Below, one piece after another: positions 1 through 6,889 of a stretch of DNA of 14,564 nucleotides. Below the pieces are notes generated by a model. That model was not told the origin of the DNA, did not search any database, and was given only the letters and a program-made list of their open reading frames with translations. Location: contig JBGPHT010000187.1 of NCBI GenBank assembly GCA_041484525.1, positions 1 through 14,564 on the forward strand, read 5' to 3'. The stretch comes from JBGPHT01 sp041484525 (GTDB taxonomy: Bacteria > Acidobacteriota > Terriglobia > Bryobacterales > Bryobacteraceae). Position numbers and translations under genes: made by a program. Numbering within the stretch: position 1 is the stretch's first letter; the number at the start of each line of letters is the position of its first letter.

Positions 1-70
1 CCACGACCTCGCTGCTGACGACCCAGAGATCTTCCTGTCGCTCCCGTTTCTTGCGGGTTCCCATGGCCAT
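1..70 (-). CDS. Transposase, N-terminal fragment (IS1182/IS4-like), runs off the left edge
   Basis: Reading the minus strand from ATG at 70-68, or from the in-frame ATG at 64-62, gives an open frame of 23 codons to the window edge. It begins MAMGTRKKRERQEDLW. A basic MGTRK/R-x-RERQ-x-LW start is what I recall from a group of DDE transposases of the IS1182/IS4 type common in acidobacteria and myxobacteria. Only the extreme N-terminus is visible, so no catalytic residue can be checked and the family call rests on this short motif. The gene points away from the rhamnose operon. No strong ribosome binding site is seen before either ATG, and the insertion sequence end was not identified. Confidence 0.5.
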   Translation of the reverse strand, partial: MAMGTRKKRERQEDLWVVSSEVV

Positions 71-432
71 GCAGTATAGACGCCCAGAACATTCGCTAGG
101 TCACATGTTTTCGCGACTATTACCACAGGCTGCTAGCAGAGTATCGGCGGAATGGGACGAGGATTATCACGAACTGCGGTTCTCGCTTTGCTGTCAATGG
201 CGGCATTTTCATCTACCTTGACACCCTACAACGTTGCGCAGACCGAAACGGGCGTGCGCCGGGGTTCCCCTTGAGTGGCGTTGCCCGCGTTGCGACCGAC
301 TGGCCTCAACCTTTGGCGTGCAAGGATTTGCGCGCGGCGGCGGGCGGTGCGGGTGTTTCGCAATACAATACGTGTTTTGCAAAATGGACGGCGCTTGTCA
401 TTCGCCCCTGTCACGTCTTAACCTTTGGAACG
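71..432. other. Non-coding leader region between transposase and rhamnose operon
   Basis: No convincing gene is seen in these 362 bases. Open frames present here lack a ribosome binding site and resemble nothing I know. Base composition is less GC-rich than the operon, and several short perfect palindromes occur: CTGCTAGCAG at 130-139, CAACGTTG at 229-236 and TTTTGCAAAA at 375-384. A TTGACA match at 218-223 has no suitable -10 box at normal spacing. Part of this stretch, nearest the transposase, probably belongs to the insertion sequence end. The rest should hold the promoter of the rhaM operon. Confidence 0.5.
364..384 (+). promoter_or_regulatory. Candidate -10 box with adjacent palindromic operator upstream of rhaM
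   Basis: TACAAT at 364-369 matches five of six bases of the sigma-70 -10 consensus. Five bases later lies the perfect 10-bp palindrome TTTTGCAAAA at 375-384, about where transcription would begin and 48 bases before the rhaM ATG. A palindrome over the start point is a usual place for a repressor operator. No -35 hexamer is visible at 16-18 bases, so the promoter call is tentative. The regulator is not in the window. Confidence 0.25.
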
Positions 433-750
433 ATGCCTCGGTGTGCCTTTAAGCTCCGGATCAAGCAGGACGCGATCGAAGAATATGAGCGGGAGCACAC
501 GCGCGTGTGGCCGGAGCTGCTGGCGAAGTTGAAGGCGGTCGGCATCTCCGATTATTCGATTTTCCGCCGCGGTCAGGATTTGTTTCTCTGCATGCGGGTG
601 GAGGATTTCGATCGCGCCTGGAAGGAACTGGACGGCGACCCGGTGAACCAGCGCTGGCAGCAGTTCATGGCCCGGCTGTTCGAGCCGGTGCCCGATCTGA
701 CCAACGGGGAGCGGTTCGCCATGATGAAGGAAGTTTTCTACCTGGAGTAA
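433..750 (+). CDS. rhaM: L-rhamnose mutarotase
   Basis: The 105-residue cytoplasmic enzyme would interconvert the alpha and beta anomers of L-rhamnose. Length (E. coli RhaM is 104 aa) and layout match the RhaM/YiiL family. The N-terminal AF strand is followed by EYEREHTRVWPEL (17-29) with the catalytic His22, then Tyr41, the RW pair at 74-75, and the family-typical C-terminal EVFYL (100-104). The frame stays open upstream to an ATG at 271, but that extra 54 residues match nothing in the family. The ATG at 433 places His22 at its expected position, so I chose it; the ribosome binding site there is weak. It is the first gene of the operon, with the GH106 gene starting 4 bases after its stop. 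Together with a rhamnosidase and a rhamnogalacturonan lyase it points to rhamnose use. Confidence 0.92.
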   Translation: MPRCAFKLRIKQDAIEEYEREHTRVWPELLAKLKAVGISDYSIFRRGQDLFLCMRVEDFDRAWKELDGDPVNQRWQQFMARLFEPVPDLTNGERFAMMKEVFYLE

Positions 751-754
751 CAGA

Positions 755-3304
755 GTGCGCTACTGGTGTGCCGCAATACTCGTCGCAGGTGCCGTTTTGT
801 CTGTCGCCCAATCTCCTCCAACCTCCCTGGCGCAGTTGCGCGCCAGTTTCGAGAACCCGCCCGACGAGGCGCGAATCATGATGCGCTGGTGGTGGTTCGG
901 ACCTTCCGTCGTCAAGCCGGAGCTGGAGCGCGAAATGCGCGCCATGAAGGAAGGCGGCATCGGCGGGTTCGAAGTGCAGCCGGTGTATCCGCTCGAGGTC
1001 GAGGGCAACTATCCGTACCTCTCGCCGCAGTTTCTCGACGCATTGAAGTTCACCGGCGAAAAGGCGCGTGAACTCGGCCTTCGTATGGACCTGACGTTGT
1101 GCAGCGGATGGCCGTACGGCGGACCGCACATTTCGGTCGAGCAAGCCTCCGCGAGACTGCGCGTGCAGCGCGTGACGAGCGACGCGCCGCCGCCCGCGAT
1201 CGGCGAGGGCGAGATGTTGATTGCGGTGTTCGTGGACAATGAGCGCCTGCCGGATGGGGCGCGCGTGCCGGCTGGCAAGACCGCGCAGTACTTCATCGCC
1301 AGCCGCACGAAGCAGATGGTGAAGCGGCCGGCGGTAGGCTCAGAAGGCTGGGTGCTCGACCACTACAACCGGTCGGCCATCGACTTTCACCTGAAGACGG
1401 TCGGCGAGAAACTGATGGGCGCGCTCGGCAAGAACGTGCCGTACGCGGTTTTCAGCGACAGCCTCGAGGTCTACAATGCGGACTGGACGGCCGACTTGCT
1501 GCCGGAATTCCAGAAGCGCCGCGGCTACGACCTCACGCCGTACCTGCCCGCGCTGGCGGGCGATATTGGCGCCCAGACCGCGGCCATCCGGCACGACTGG
1601 GGCAAGACGCTGACGGAGCTGGCCAACGAGCGCTACCTGACTCCGGTGCGGCAGTGGGCGGCGGCGCACGGCACCAAATTCCGTTCGCAGACCTATGGCA
1701 TTCCGCCGGTGGAGCTTTCGAGCAACGCGCTGGTGGACCTGCCGGAGGGCGAGGGCTCGTTCTGGCGGCGGTTCACGTCGACGCGTTGGGCGTCGTCGGG
1801 GAGCCACCTGTATGGCCAGCCTGTAACGTCGTCCGAGACGTGGACGTGGCTGCATTCGCCCGTCTTCCGCGCCACGCCGCTCGACATGAAAGCCGAGGGC
1901 GACTTGCATTTCCTGCAAGGCGTCAACCAGTTGATCGGCCACGGATGGCCGTACTCGCCGCCCGAGGCCGGCGAGCCGGGCTGGCGATTCTATGCGTCCG
2001 CGGTGTTCAACCAGCACAACCCGTGGTGGATCGTGATGCCCGACGTCACGAAGTATCTGCAGCGCGTCAGCTTCCTGCTGCGCCAGGGTAGGCCGGCCAA
2101 CGATGTCGCGATATATTTGCCGACCGACGACGCGTGGGCCGGATTCGGACTGGGCCGCGATTCCATCAACCAGGCGATGGAAGGACTGCTGGGGCCCAAC
2201 CTGATCCCGCGGATTCTGGATGCGGGATACAACTTCGACTTCATCGACGACGGCGCGATTGAGAAGCTCGGCGTCCAGTATCCGGTGTTGATTCTCCCGG
2301 GCGTGAATCGAATTCCACTGGCGACTTATCAGAGGATCGGGGAGTACGCCAAGAAGGGTGGGAAGGTGATCGTGACGCGCCGCGCGCCCTCCGAGGCTCC
2401 GGGGTTCAAGGATGACGGCGACACGGCGAAGATTCGTGAGTTGTCGGGGGCGTACACGGTGACAGACGAAGCGGCACTGGCCGGCGCGCTGCATGCCGCG
2501 CTGCCGCCGGACGTGGCGACGGCGCCCGAGATCGGGGTCGTCCATCGCAAGCTGCCGTTTGCCGAGGTGTACTTCCTGGCGAACACGAGCAATCATCCGG
2601 TGAAAAGCGCAGCCACGTTCCGGGTCGCGAGGATGGACCCGCAGTGGTGGGACCCGTTCAGCGGGAAGGTGACGGGCGCGGGTGCCGGGAATCGGTTGGA
2701 GCTGGATCTGGCGCCGTATGAGTCGAGAGTAGTGGTGTTTGCCAAAGGCGCAGCAGCGGGCGCGGCACCGGCGAAGGAGTCCACCGCAGTCGACATCAGC
2801 GCAGGGTGGAGTTTGCAGATCGGTGGCAAGACTGCGACGGCGGATGTGCCACGGTCGTGGACGGACGATCCGGACCTGAAATTCTTTTCCGGGACCGCGA
2901 CTTACGAGAAGACTGTCCAGGCGGCCCAGGGGCGTTCTTACGTGCTCGACTTCGGCGAGGGCACGCCGGTGAACGCCGAGGAACGGCGCGCCGGGGCGGG
3001 GATGCGCGCCATGCTCGAGAGTCCGGTGCGGGAAGCCGCCATAGTCTACGTGAATGGCAAGCGTGCCGGCTCGGTGTGGAAGCCGCCGTACCAGTTGGAC
3101 GTCACCGGGTTGATGCATGCCGGGGAGAATCAGATCCGGATCGTGGTGGCGAATACGGCGGTCAATGTGCTCGCCAAGGGGCCGCTGCCGGATTACAAGG
3201 AGCTGACCGCCAAGTACACGGAGCGCTTCCAGGCGCAGGACATGGACCGGGTGCAGCCGCTGCCCTCGGGGCTGCTCGGACCGATCCGGCTGGTGACGCG
3301 ATGA
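755..3304 (+). CDS. Secreted GH106-type alpha-L-rhamnosidase
   Basis: This 849-residue glycoside hydrolase would release terminal alpha-L-rhamnose from pectic or other rhamnosides by the inverting GH106 mechanism. Residues 1-19 are a Sec-type signal peptide (positive start, then AAILVAGAVLSVA). The family-typical opening is PPDEAR (35-40), then RWWWFGP (44-50) and a GGIGGFE turn (67-73). A TIM-barrel-like middle follows, with FSDSLEV (233-239), the RRGYDL-x-PYLPAL stretch (255-267), SSETWTW (359-365) and NQHNPWW (419-425). Glu238 and Glu361 are candidate catalytic or metal-binding acids, inferred from motif position. Residues about 680-849 form a beta-sandwich resembling the GH2 sugar-binding domain, including YVNGKRAG (765-772). 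The GTG start follows GGAG with 7-base spacing. The protein is somewhat shorter than characterised GH106 enzymes (about 1,000-1,100 aa) but has no obvious gap. Its stop overlaps the next start by ATGA. Confidence 0.85.
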   Translation: MRYWCAAILVAGAVLSVAQSPPTSLAQLRASFENPPDEARIMMRWWWFGPSVVKPELEREMRAMKEGGIGGFEVQPVYPLEVEGNYPYLSPQFLDALKFTGEKARELGLRMDLTLCSGWPYGGPHISVEQASARLRVQRVTSDAPPPAIGEGEMLIAVFVDNERLPDGARVPAGKTAQYFIASRTKQMVKRPAVGSEGWVLDHYNRSAIDFHLKTVGEKLMGALGKNVPYAVFSDSLEVYNADWTADLLPEFQKRRGYDLTPYLPALAGDIGAQTAAIRHDWGKTLTELANERYLTPVRQWAAAHGTKFRSQTYGIPPVELSSNALVDLPEGEGSFWRRFTSTRWASSGSHLYGQPVTSSETWTWLHSPVFRATPLDMKAEGDLHFLQGVNQLIGHGWPYSPPEAGEPGWRFYASAVFNQHNPWWIVMPDVTKYLQRVSFLLRQGRPANDVAIYLPTDDAWAGFGLGRDSINQAMEGLLGPNLIPRILDAGYNFDFIDDGAIEKLGVQYPVLILPGVNRIPLATYQRIGEYAKKGGKVIVTRRAPSEAPGFKDDGDTAKIRELSGAYTVTDEAALAGALHAALPPDVATAPEIGVVHRKLPFAEVYFLANTSNHPVKSAATFRVARMDPQWWDPFSGKVTGAGAGNRLELDLAPYESRVVVFAKGAAAGAAPAKESTAVDISAGWSLQIGGKTATADVPRSWTDDPDLKFFSGTATYEKTVQAAQGRSYVLDFGEGTPVNAEERRAGAGMRAMLESPVREAAIVYVNGKRAGSVWKPPYQLDVTGLMHAGENQIRIVVANTAVNVLAKGPLPDYKELTAKYTERFQAQDMDRVQPLPSGLLGPIRLVTR

Positions 3305-3954
3305 TCTCGCGGCGCGGGCTGCTGCAATCGGCCGCCAACGGGCCGTTCGAGCCCACGTGGGAATCGATCGGGACCCACTACCAGACGCCGCGCTGGTTCT
3401 CCGAGTGCAAGTTCGGCATCTTCATGCACTGGGGTCTCTACGCCGTTCCGGCGCACCACAACGAGTGGTACGCGCGCCACATGTACAGCGACGCCGCCAT
3501 CTCGAAATGGCACGCGGAGCACTACGGACCGCAAGACAGATTCGGGTACAAGGACTTCATCCCGCTGTTCAAGGCCGAGAAGTACGACCCGGACGCGTGG
3601 GCCGCGTTTTTCAAGAAGCCGGGCGCGCGCTATGTGATGCCGGCGGAGGAGGACCACGACGGCTTCGCCATGTACGATAGCGCGCTGACCGAATGGTGTG
3701 CCGCCAAAATGGGGCCGAAGCGCGATCCGATCGGCGACTCCAATCACCGCTTCGAGCATTGGGATTTCATGTACCCGCGGTTCAAGTGGCCGGGCGAACA
3801 GTTGACGATTGCGGCGGCGGCAAAGCGGAAAGTGCGGGCCGTATCGATGCTCGGACTGAAGGGTGCGCTCGAATTCTCGCAGGACGATGCGGGACTGAAG
3901 ATCGAGCTGCCGGAGAAGACCGGCGACCACGCCTTCGCATTCAAGCTGGTTTAG
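3301..3954 (+). CDS. GH29 alpha-L-fucosidase remnant with internal in-frame deletions
   Basis: The 217-residue product matches both ends of a GH29 alpha-L-fucosidase but has less than half the usual length (about 430-480 aa). Residues 1-12 look like a truncated Tat signal (SRRGLLQSAA). The N-terminal barrel block is clear: KFGIFMHWGLYAVP (37-50) with His43, and ARYVMPAEEDHDGFAMYDS (109-127). The family's HHDGF reads DHDGF here, so the first His of the pair is Asp118. After GPKRDPIGD (138-146) the sequence jumps directly to SNHRFEHWDFMYP (147-159), skipping about 15-20 expected residues. It then jumps again to KWPGEQLTI and the C-terminal LKIELP block (162-204). The middle barrel, which normally carries the nucleophile Asp and the acid/base Glu, is absent. 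Fucosidase activity is therefore very unlikely. The frame and the ATGA overlap with the GH106 gene are intact. Confidence 0.8.
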   Translation: MISRRGLLQSAANGPFEPTWESIGTHYQTPRWFSECKFGIFMHWGLYAVPAHHNEWYARHMYSDAAISKWHAEHYGPQDRFGYKDFIPLFKAEKYDPDAWAAFFKKPGARYVMPAEEDHDGFAMYDSALTEWCAAKMGPKRDPIGDSNHRFEHWDFMYPRFKWPGEQLTIAAAAKRKVRAVSMLGLKGALEFSQDDAGLKIELPEKTGDHAFAFKLV

Positions 3955-3957
3955 CTC

Positions 3958-5016
3958 ATGGCCCCTTTATCGCTCTCGCCGATCGGGTTGCTGCTGGCGG
4001 CCGTCATGTCGGTGACGAACGTCTTCACCGATGTCGCGCGCAAGAATGCGCTGGACAAGCGGGACCTGGTGCCGGCCACCTTCTGGATACGCATCGCGGT
4101 GACGATCGTGTTCGCGATCGTGCTGACAGTGCAAGTGCTGCGCGGGAACCAGATCGTGATCCGCGACAGCGGGCCGCTGTTCGGCATCGCAGCGCTGCAC
4201 TTCGCGCCGCTGCCAACCTTCTTCATCTACCTGGTGCTGGACGTGGGTCTGATCGCGTGCGTCATGTGGCTCTACTTTCGCGCGCTGCAGATTTCGCCGA
4301 TGTCGCTCTGCATTCCATTTCTGGCGTTCACACCGGTGTTCCTGATCCCCACGGGGTTCGTGCTGCTGGGCGAGATGCCGCCGCCGTTGAAGCTGGTGGG
4401 CGTGGTGCTGATCGTAGTCGGGTCGCTGGTAATGCACCGCAGGCTGTTCGCCGTGGGATGGACGGCGCCCGTCAAAGCCATCGTCCGGGAAAAGGGAAGC
4501 CGCTACATGCTGATGGTGGCGTTCATTTTCTCCATCACCAATCCGCTGGATAAGAAGCTGGTGGTGATGAGCGACGTGTTTACCGAGGCGTTCGCTTACG
4601 GCACCGGGCTGTGCATTGCGTTCTACCTGCTGGGAAGATTTCAGAAGGCGGATTTCCGCGCGGCCATCCGGTCGAACGTGAAGTGGGTCGGCCTGGCGGG
4701 GCTGTCGGATGGAGTCTCGCTGCTGTTCCAACTGGCTTCCTACACGTACATCAACGTGGTGATCGCGGTGAGCATCAAGCGGGCGGGCATGGTGCTGGCG
4801 GTGATCTCGGGCTGGCTGATTTTCCACGAGCGCGGGATCACGGACAAGCTGATCGCGACCGGAGTGATGTTCTGCGGCGTCCTGATCCTGTATCTGCCGC
4901 TGACGGCGATCCAGACGTTCGCGTTGGCGGCGCTGACACTGGCCGGCATGGCGGTGGCACTTTACGCGACGCGCCACCAGGCGGTCGCTGAAGCGGCGGA
5001 GGCGGCAGCGCGATGA
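3958..5016 (+). CDS. EamA/DMT-superfamily transporter, candidate sugar importer
   Basis: This 352-residue inner-membrane protein is almost wholly hydrophobic, with roughly ten to eleven transmembrane helices in two EamA-type repeats (about 5-160 and 183-316). Each repeat has the usual acidic turn before its last helix: LLGEMPPP (136-143) and FHERGITDKL (289-298). An extra helix at about 319-338 precedes a short Ala/Glu-rich tail. The L-rhamnose/proton symporter RhaT belongs to the same DMT superfamily. That relationship and the operon position make import of rhamnose or a rhamnose-containing product plausible, but nothing in the sequence fixes the substrate. It starts 3 bases after the GH29 stop with no visible ribosome binding site, suggesting translational coupling. 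Its end overlaps the next gene by ATGA. Confidence 0.82.
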   Translation: MAPLSLSPIGLLLAAVMSVTNVFTDVARKNALDKRDLVPATFWIRIAVTIVFAIVLTVQVLRGNQIVIRDSGPLFGIAALHFAPLPTFFIYLVLDVGLIACVMWLYFRALQISPMSLCIPFLAFTPVFLIPTGFVLLGEMPPPLKLVGVVLIVVGSLVMHRRLFAVGWTAPVKAIVREKGSRYMLMVAFIFSITNPLDKKLVVMSDVFTEAFAYGTGLCIAFYLLGRFQKADFRAAIRSNVKWVGLAGLSDGVSLLFQLASYTYINVVIAVSIKRAGMVLAVISGWLIFHERGITDKLIATGVMFCGVLILYLPLTAIQTFALAALTLAGMAVALYATRHQAVAEAAEAAAR

Positions 5017-6080
5017 ATGTCTCGTTTGTAGGCTGCGGCGGGATGGCGGCGCACTACCTGGCCGTCTACCGCGATCTCGACTGGGTGCGCGTGGTTTCTT
5101 GCGTCGATACGAATATCGAGAGCGCTCAGCGGGCCGCCGAAACCGTCGGCTCGACGGCCACCAACGATTTCTGCGCGGCGCTCGAGGACGACGTGGATGC
5201 CGTGATCGTCAGCACGCCGAATTCGGCGCACCGCCCGCAGGCGGTGGCGGCGATCGAAGCCGGCAAGCACGTCCTGCTGCAAAAGCCGGTGGCGGCGAAC
5301 CTGGCGGATGCGGAGGCGATCGGCGTGGCGGCGGAGGGTTCCGCCCGCACCGTCGGGCTCTACATGAGTTACTTCGACCAGCCGCTGATGTGGGACCTGC
5401 GCGACATGCTGTCCCAAGGCCGGCTGGGCGATCTGGTGCATTGCTACGCGCGCCTCATGCATAAGGGCGGCATGATGTGGTCGGACGACGCGCTGAAGGG
5501 CAACCGCACGTGGCGCGGCTCCGTCGAAGAGACCGGCGGCGGGTGTTTCATCCAACTCGCGGTGCACTACATCCACATCTTCGAATGGATCTCGGGCGCC
5601 CGCGTGGTGCGCGCGACGGGGTTCACGCGCAATCTGCATTGCCCGGGATTGGAGGGCGAAGATCTGGCGGTGGCGGTACTCGAGATGGATTCGGGCGCCA
5701 TGATCACGCTGGATACGGCGTGGTGTACCAATGGCGAGGAGCTGAGCGTTCACGGTACGCTCGGGCGGCTCAACTACCGGAACAACCAGTGGCTCTCGGT
5801 GGCATCGAGCGCCGGGGCGTTTGAGGGGCGCGTGGTGCGCTACACAGGCGGTCTCACGCCGGCATTCGGCGGCCCGCAAGGCGAGGAACAACAGATGGAA
5901 GTGCGGGCGCCTGCATTCGGCAACATCGCGAATCCGCTGAATCAGCACCGGGCGTTTCTGGAGGCGGCGCGCGATGGGCGGCACGCGCCGGTATCGATCG
6001 CATCGGGAGTTAGGGATATGCGGATCGTGAGCGCAGTGTATGAGTCGGCGCGAACGGGCCGCGCGGTGGAAGTGAGATGA
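5013..6080 (+). CDS. Gfo/Idh/MocA-family NAD(P)-dependent oxidoreductase
   Basis: This 355-residue cytoplasmic dehydrogenase would oxidise or reduce a sugar or sugar derivative with NAD(P). The N-terminal Rossmann fold shows VSFVGCGGMAAHY (3-15) and STPNSAHRPQA (67-77). The family EKP motif reads QKPV (90-93), keeping Lys91. The substrate domain has GGGCFIQLAVHYIHIFEW (175-192). Its His185 is at the usual catalytic position, but Gln181 replaces the Asp commonly found in GGG-x-x-x-D. No signal peptide is seen. GGAGG lies 10 bases before the start. It overlaps both neighbours by ATGA, and pairing with a xylose-isomerase-like protein is common for this family in sugar loci. Oxidation of a rhamnosyl or uronosyl ring is an inference from context. 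Confidence 0.88.
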   Translation: MNVSFVGCGGMAAHYLAVYRDLDWVRVVSCVDTNIESAQRAAETVGSTATNDFCAALEDDVDAVIVSTPNSAHRPQAVAAIEAGKHVLLQKPVAANLADAEAIGVAAEGSARTVGLYMSYFDQPLMWDLRDMLSQGRLGDLVHCYARLMHKGGMMWSDDALKGNRTWRGSVEETGGGCFIQLAVHYIHIFEWISGARVVRATGFTRNLHCPGLEGEDLAVAVLEMDSGAMITLDTAWCTNGEELSVHGTLGRLNYRNNQWLSVASSAGAFEGRVVRYTGGLTPAFGGPQGEEQQMEVRAPAFGNIANPLNQHRAFLEAARDGRHAPVSIASGVRDMRIVSAVYESARTGRAVEVR

Positions 6081-6889
6081 CACTCGGCATCGTAGCGGAC
6101 GAAATCAGCCGCAATTTCGCGGACGCCGTGCGCATCGGCAAGTCCCTCGGTATCCGCCGCTACGAAATCCGCAACTTGACCACGGGCCGCGCGCCTATGT
6201 GCGATGCGGCTGAGTTACTCGAGGTGGAGCGCATCGCCGGCGGTGAAGGCGTCGAGATCACCGCGCTCTCGCCGGGCCTGTTCAAGTTGACGGAAGACGC
6301 CGCGGGGTTCGCGCGCGACATGCGGGAAGTCTATCCGAAGGCCGCCGAGTGGGCTCACCGTTGGAGGCTGCCGGGGCTGATCGTCTTCGGCTTCCATAAG
6401 CCGGGCGCGACGGAGCAGAACGTCGGTGCCATGGCGCGGAGCGAGGCGCCGGCCGCGATCTCCGAGTGGCTGGCCGAAGCGGGGCGGCGCGCCTGCGCAG
6501 ACGGTCTGCTCCTCATGATCGAGCCGGAGCCGATCTGCTGGTGCGACACCGGCGGCAAAACCGTCGAACTCATCCAGGGTGCGAGCGGTCTGAAGATCAA
6601 TTACGACCCCGGGAACGTCGCATGGTTTGAGGGCAGCGACCCGATCGGTGAGTTCGACGCCGTTGCGCCCTGGATCGCCAACGTGCATGTGAAAGATCTG
6701 CGGCTGGGACCGGTACAATTCGTCCCGGCCGGCGAAGGGATCATCGATTTCCGCGCACATTTTGCGGCGCTCCAGCGAATCGGCTACCAAGGCCCGATCT
6801 CGCTCGAGCCGCACATGGATGGCAGCGCGGAAACCGTTCGAAAGTGCAAGCAAGCGTTCGAGAGATTGTGGGAAGGGGAATCGCAATGA
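6077..6889 (+). CDS. Sugar phosphate isomerase/epimerase (xylose-isomerase-like TIM barrel)
   Basis: This 270-residue cytoplasmic protein of the AP-endonuclease-2/xylose-isomerase-like TIM-barrel superfamily would carry out a metal-dependent isomerisation, epimerisation or elimination on a sugar. The expected metal ligands sit at successive strand ends: Glu149 in IEPEP (148-152), Asp177 in NYDPGN (175-180), His204 in NVHVKDL (202-208) and Glu244 in SLEPH (242-246). A PAGEG-x-IDF turn (217-225) is also typical. There is no signal peptide. Its ATG overlaps the dehydrogenase stop (ATGA), and its own stop overlaps the PL26 start. The pairing suggests it acts on the dehydrogenase's product or substrate. 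It is much shorter than characterised L-rhamnose isomerases, so a direct RhaA replacement is possible but unproven. Confidence 0.85.
   Translation: MTLGIVADEISRNFADAVRIGKSLGIRRYEIRNLTTGRAPMCDAAELLEVERIAGGEGVEITALSPGLFKLTEDAAGFARDMREVYPKAAEWAHRWRLPGLIVFGFHKPGATEQNVGAMARSEAPAAISEWLAEAGRRACADGLLLMIEPEPICWCDTGGKTVELIQGASGLKINYDPGNVAWFEGSDPIGEFDAVAPWIANVHVKDLRLGPVQFVPAGEGIIDFRAHFAALQRIGYQGPISLEPHMDGSAETVRKCKQAFERLWEGESQ

Noticed and set aside
218..223. TTGACA as a -35 promoter element
   Set aside because: The bases 16-18 positions downstream do not resemble a -10 box.
271..432. Upstream in-frame extension of rhaM to ATG 271
   Set aside because: The extra 54 residues do not resemble RhaM, while the ATG at 433 gives the family length and puts the catalytic His at position 22.
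1340..3118. Long minus-strand open frame (592 codons) inside the GH106 gene
   Set aside because: It is rich in Arg, His and Pro and matches no known fold; it mirrors the GC-rich codons of the real plus-strand gene.
3967..4977. Minus-strand 336-codon frame opposite the transporter gene
   Set aside because: Extreme Arg/His/Gln content and no ribosome binding site; a shadow of the membrane protein gene.
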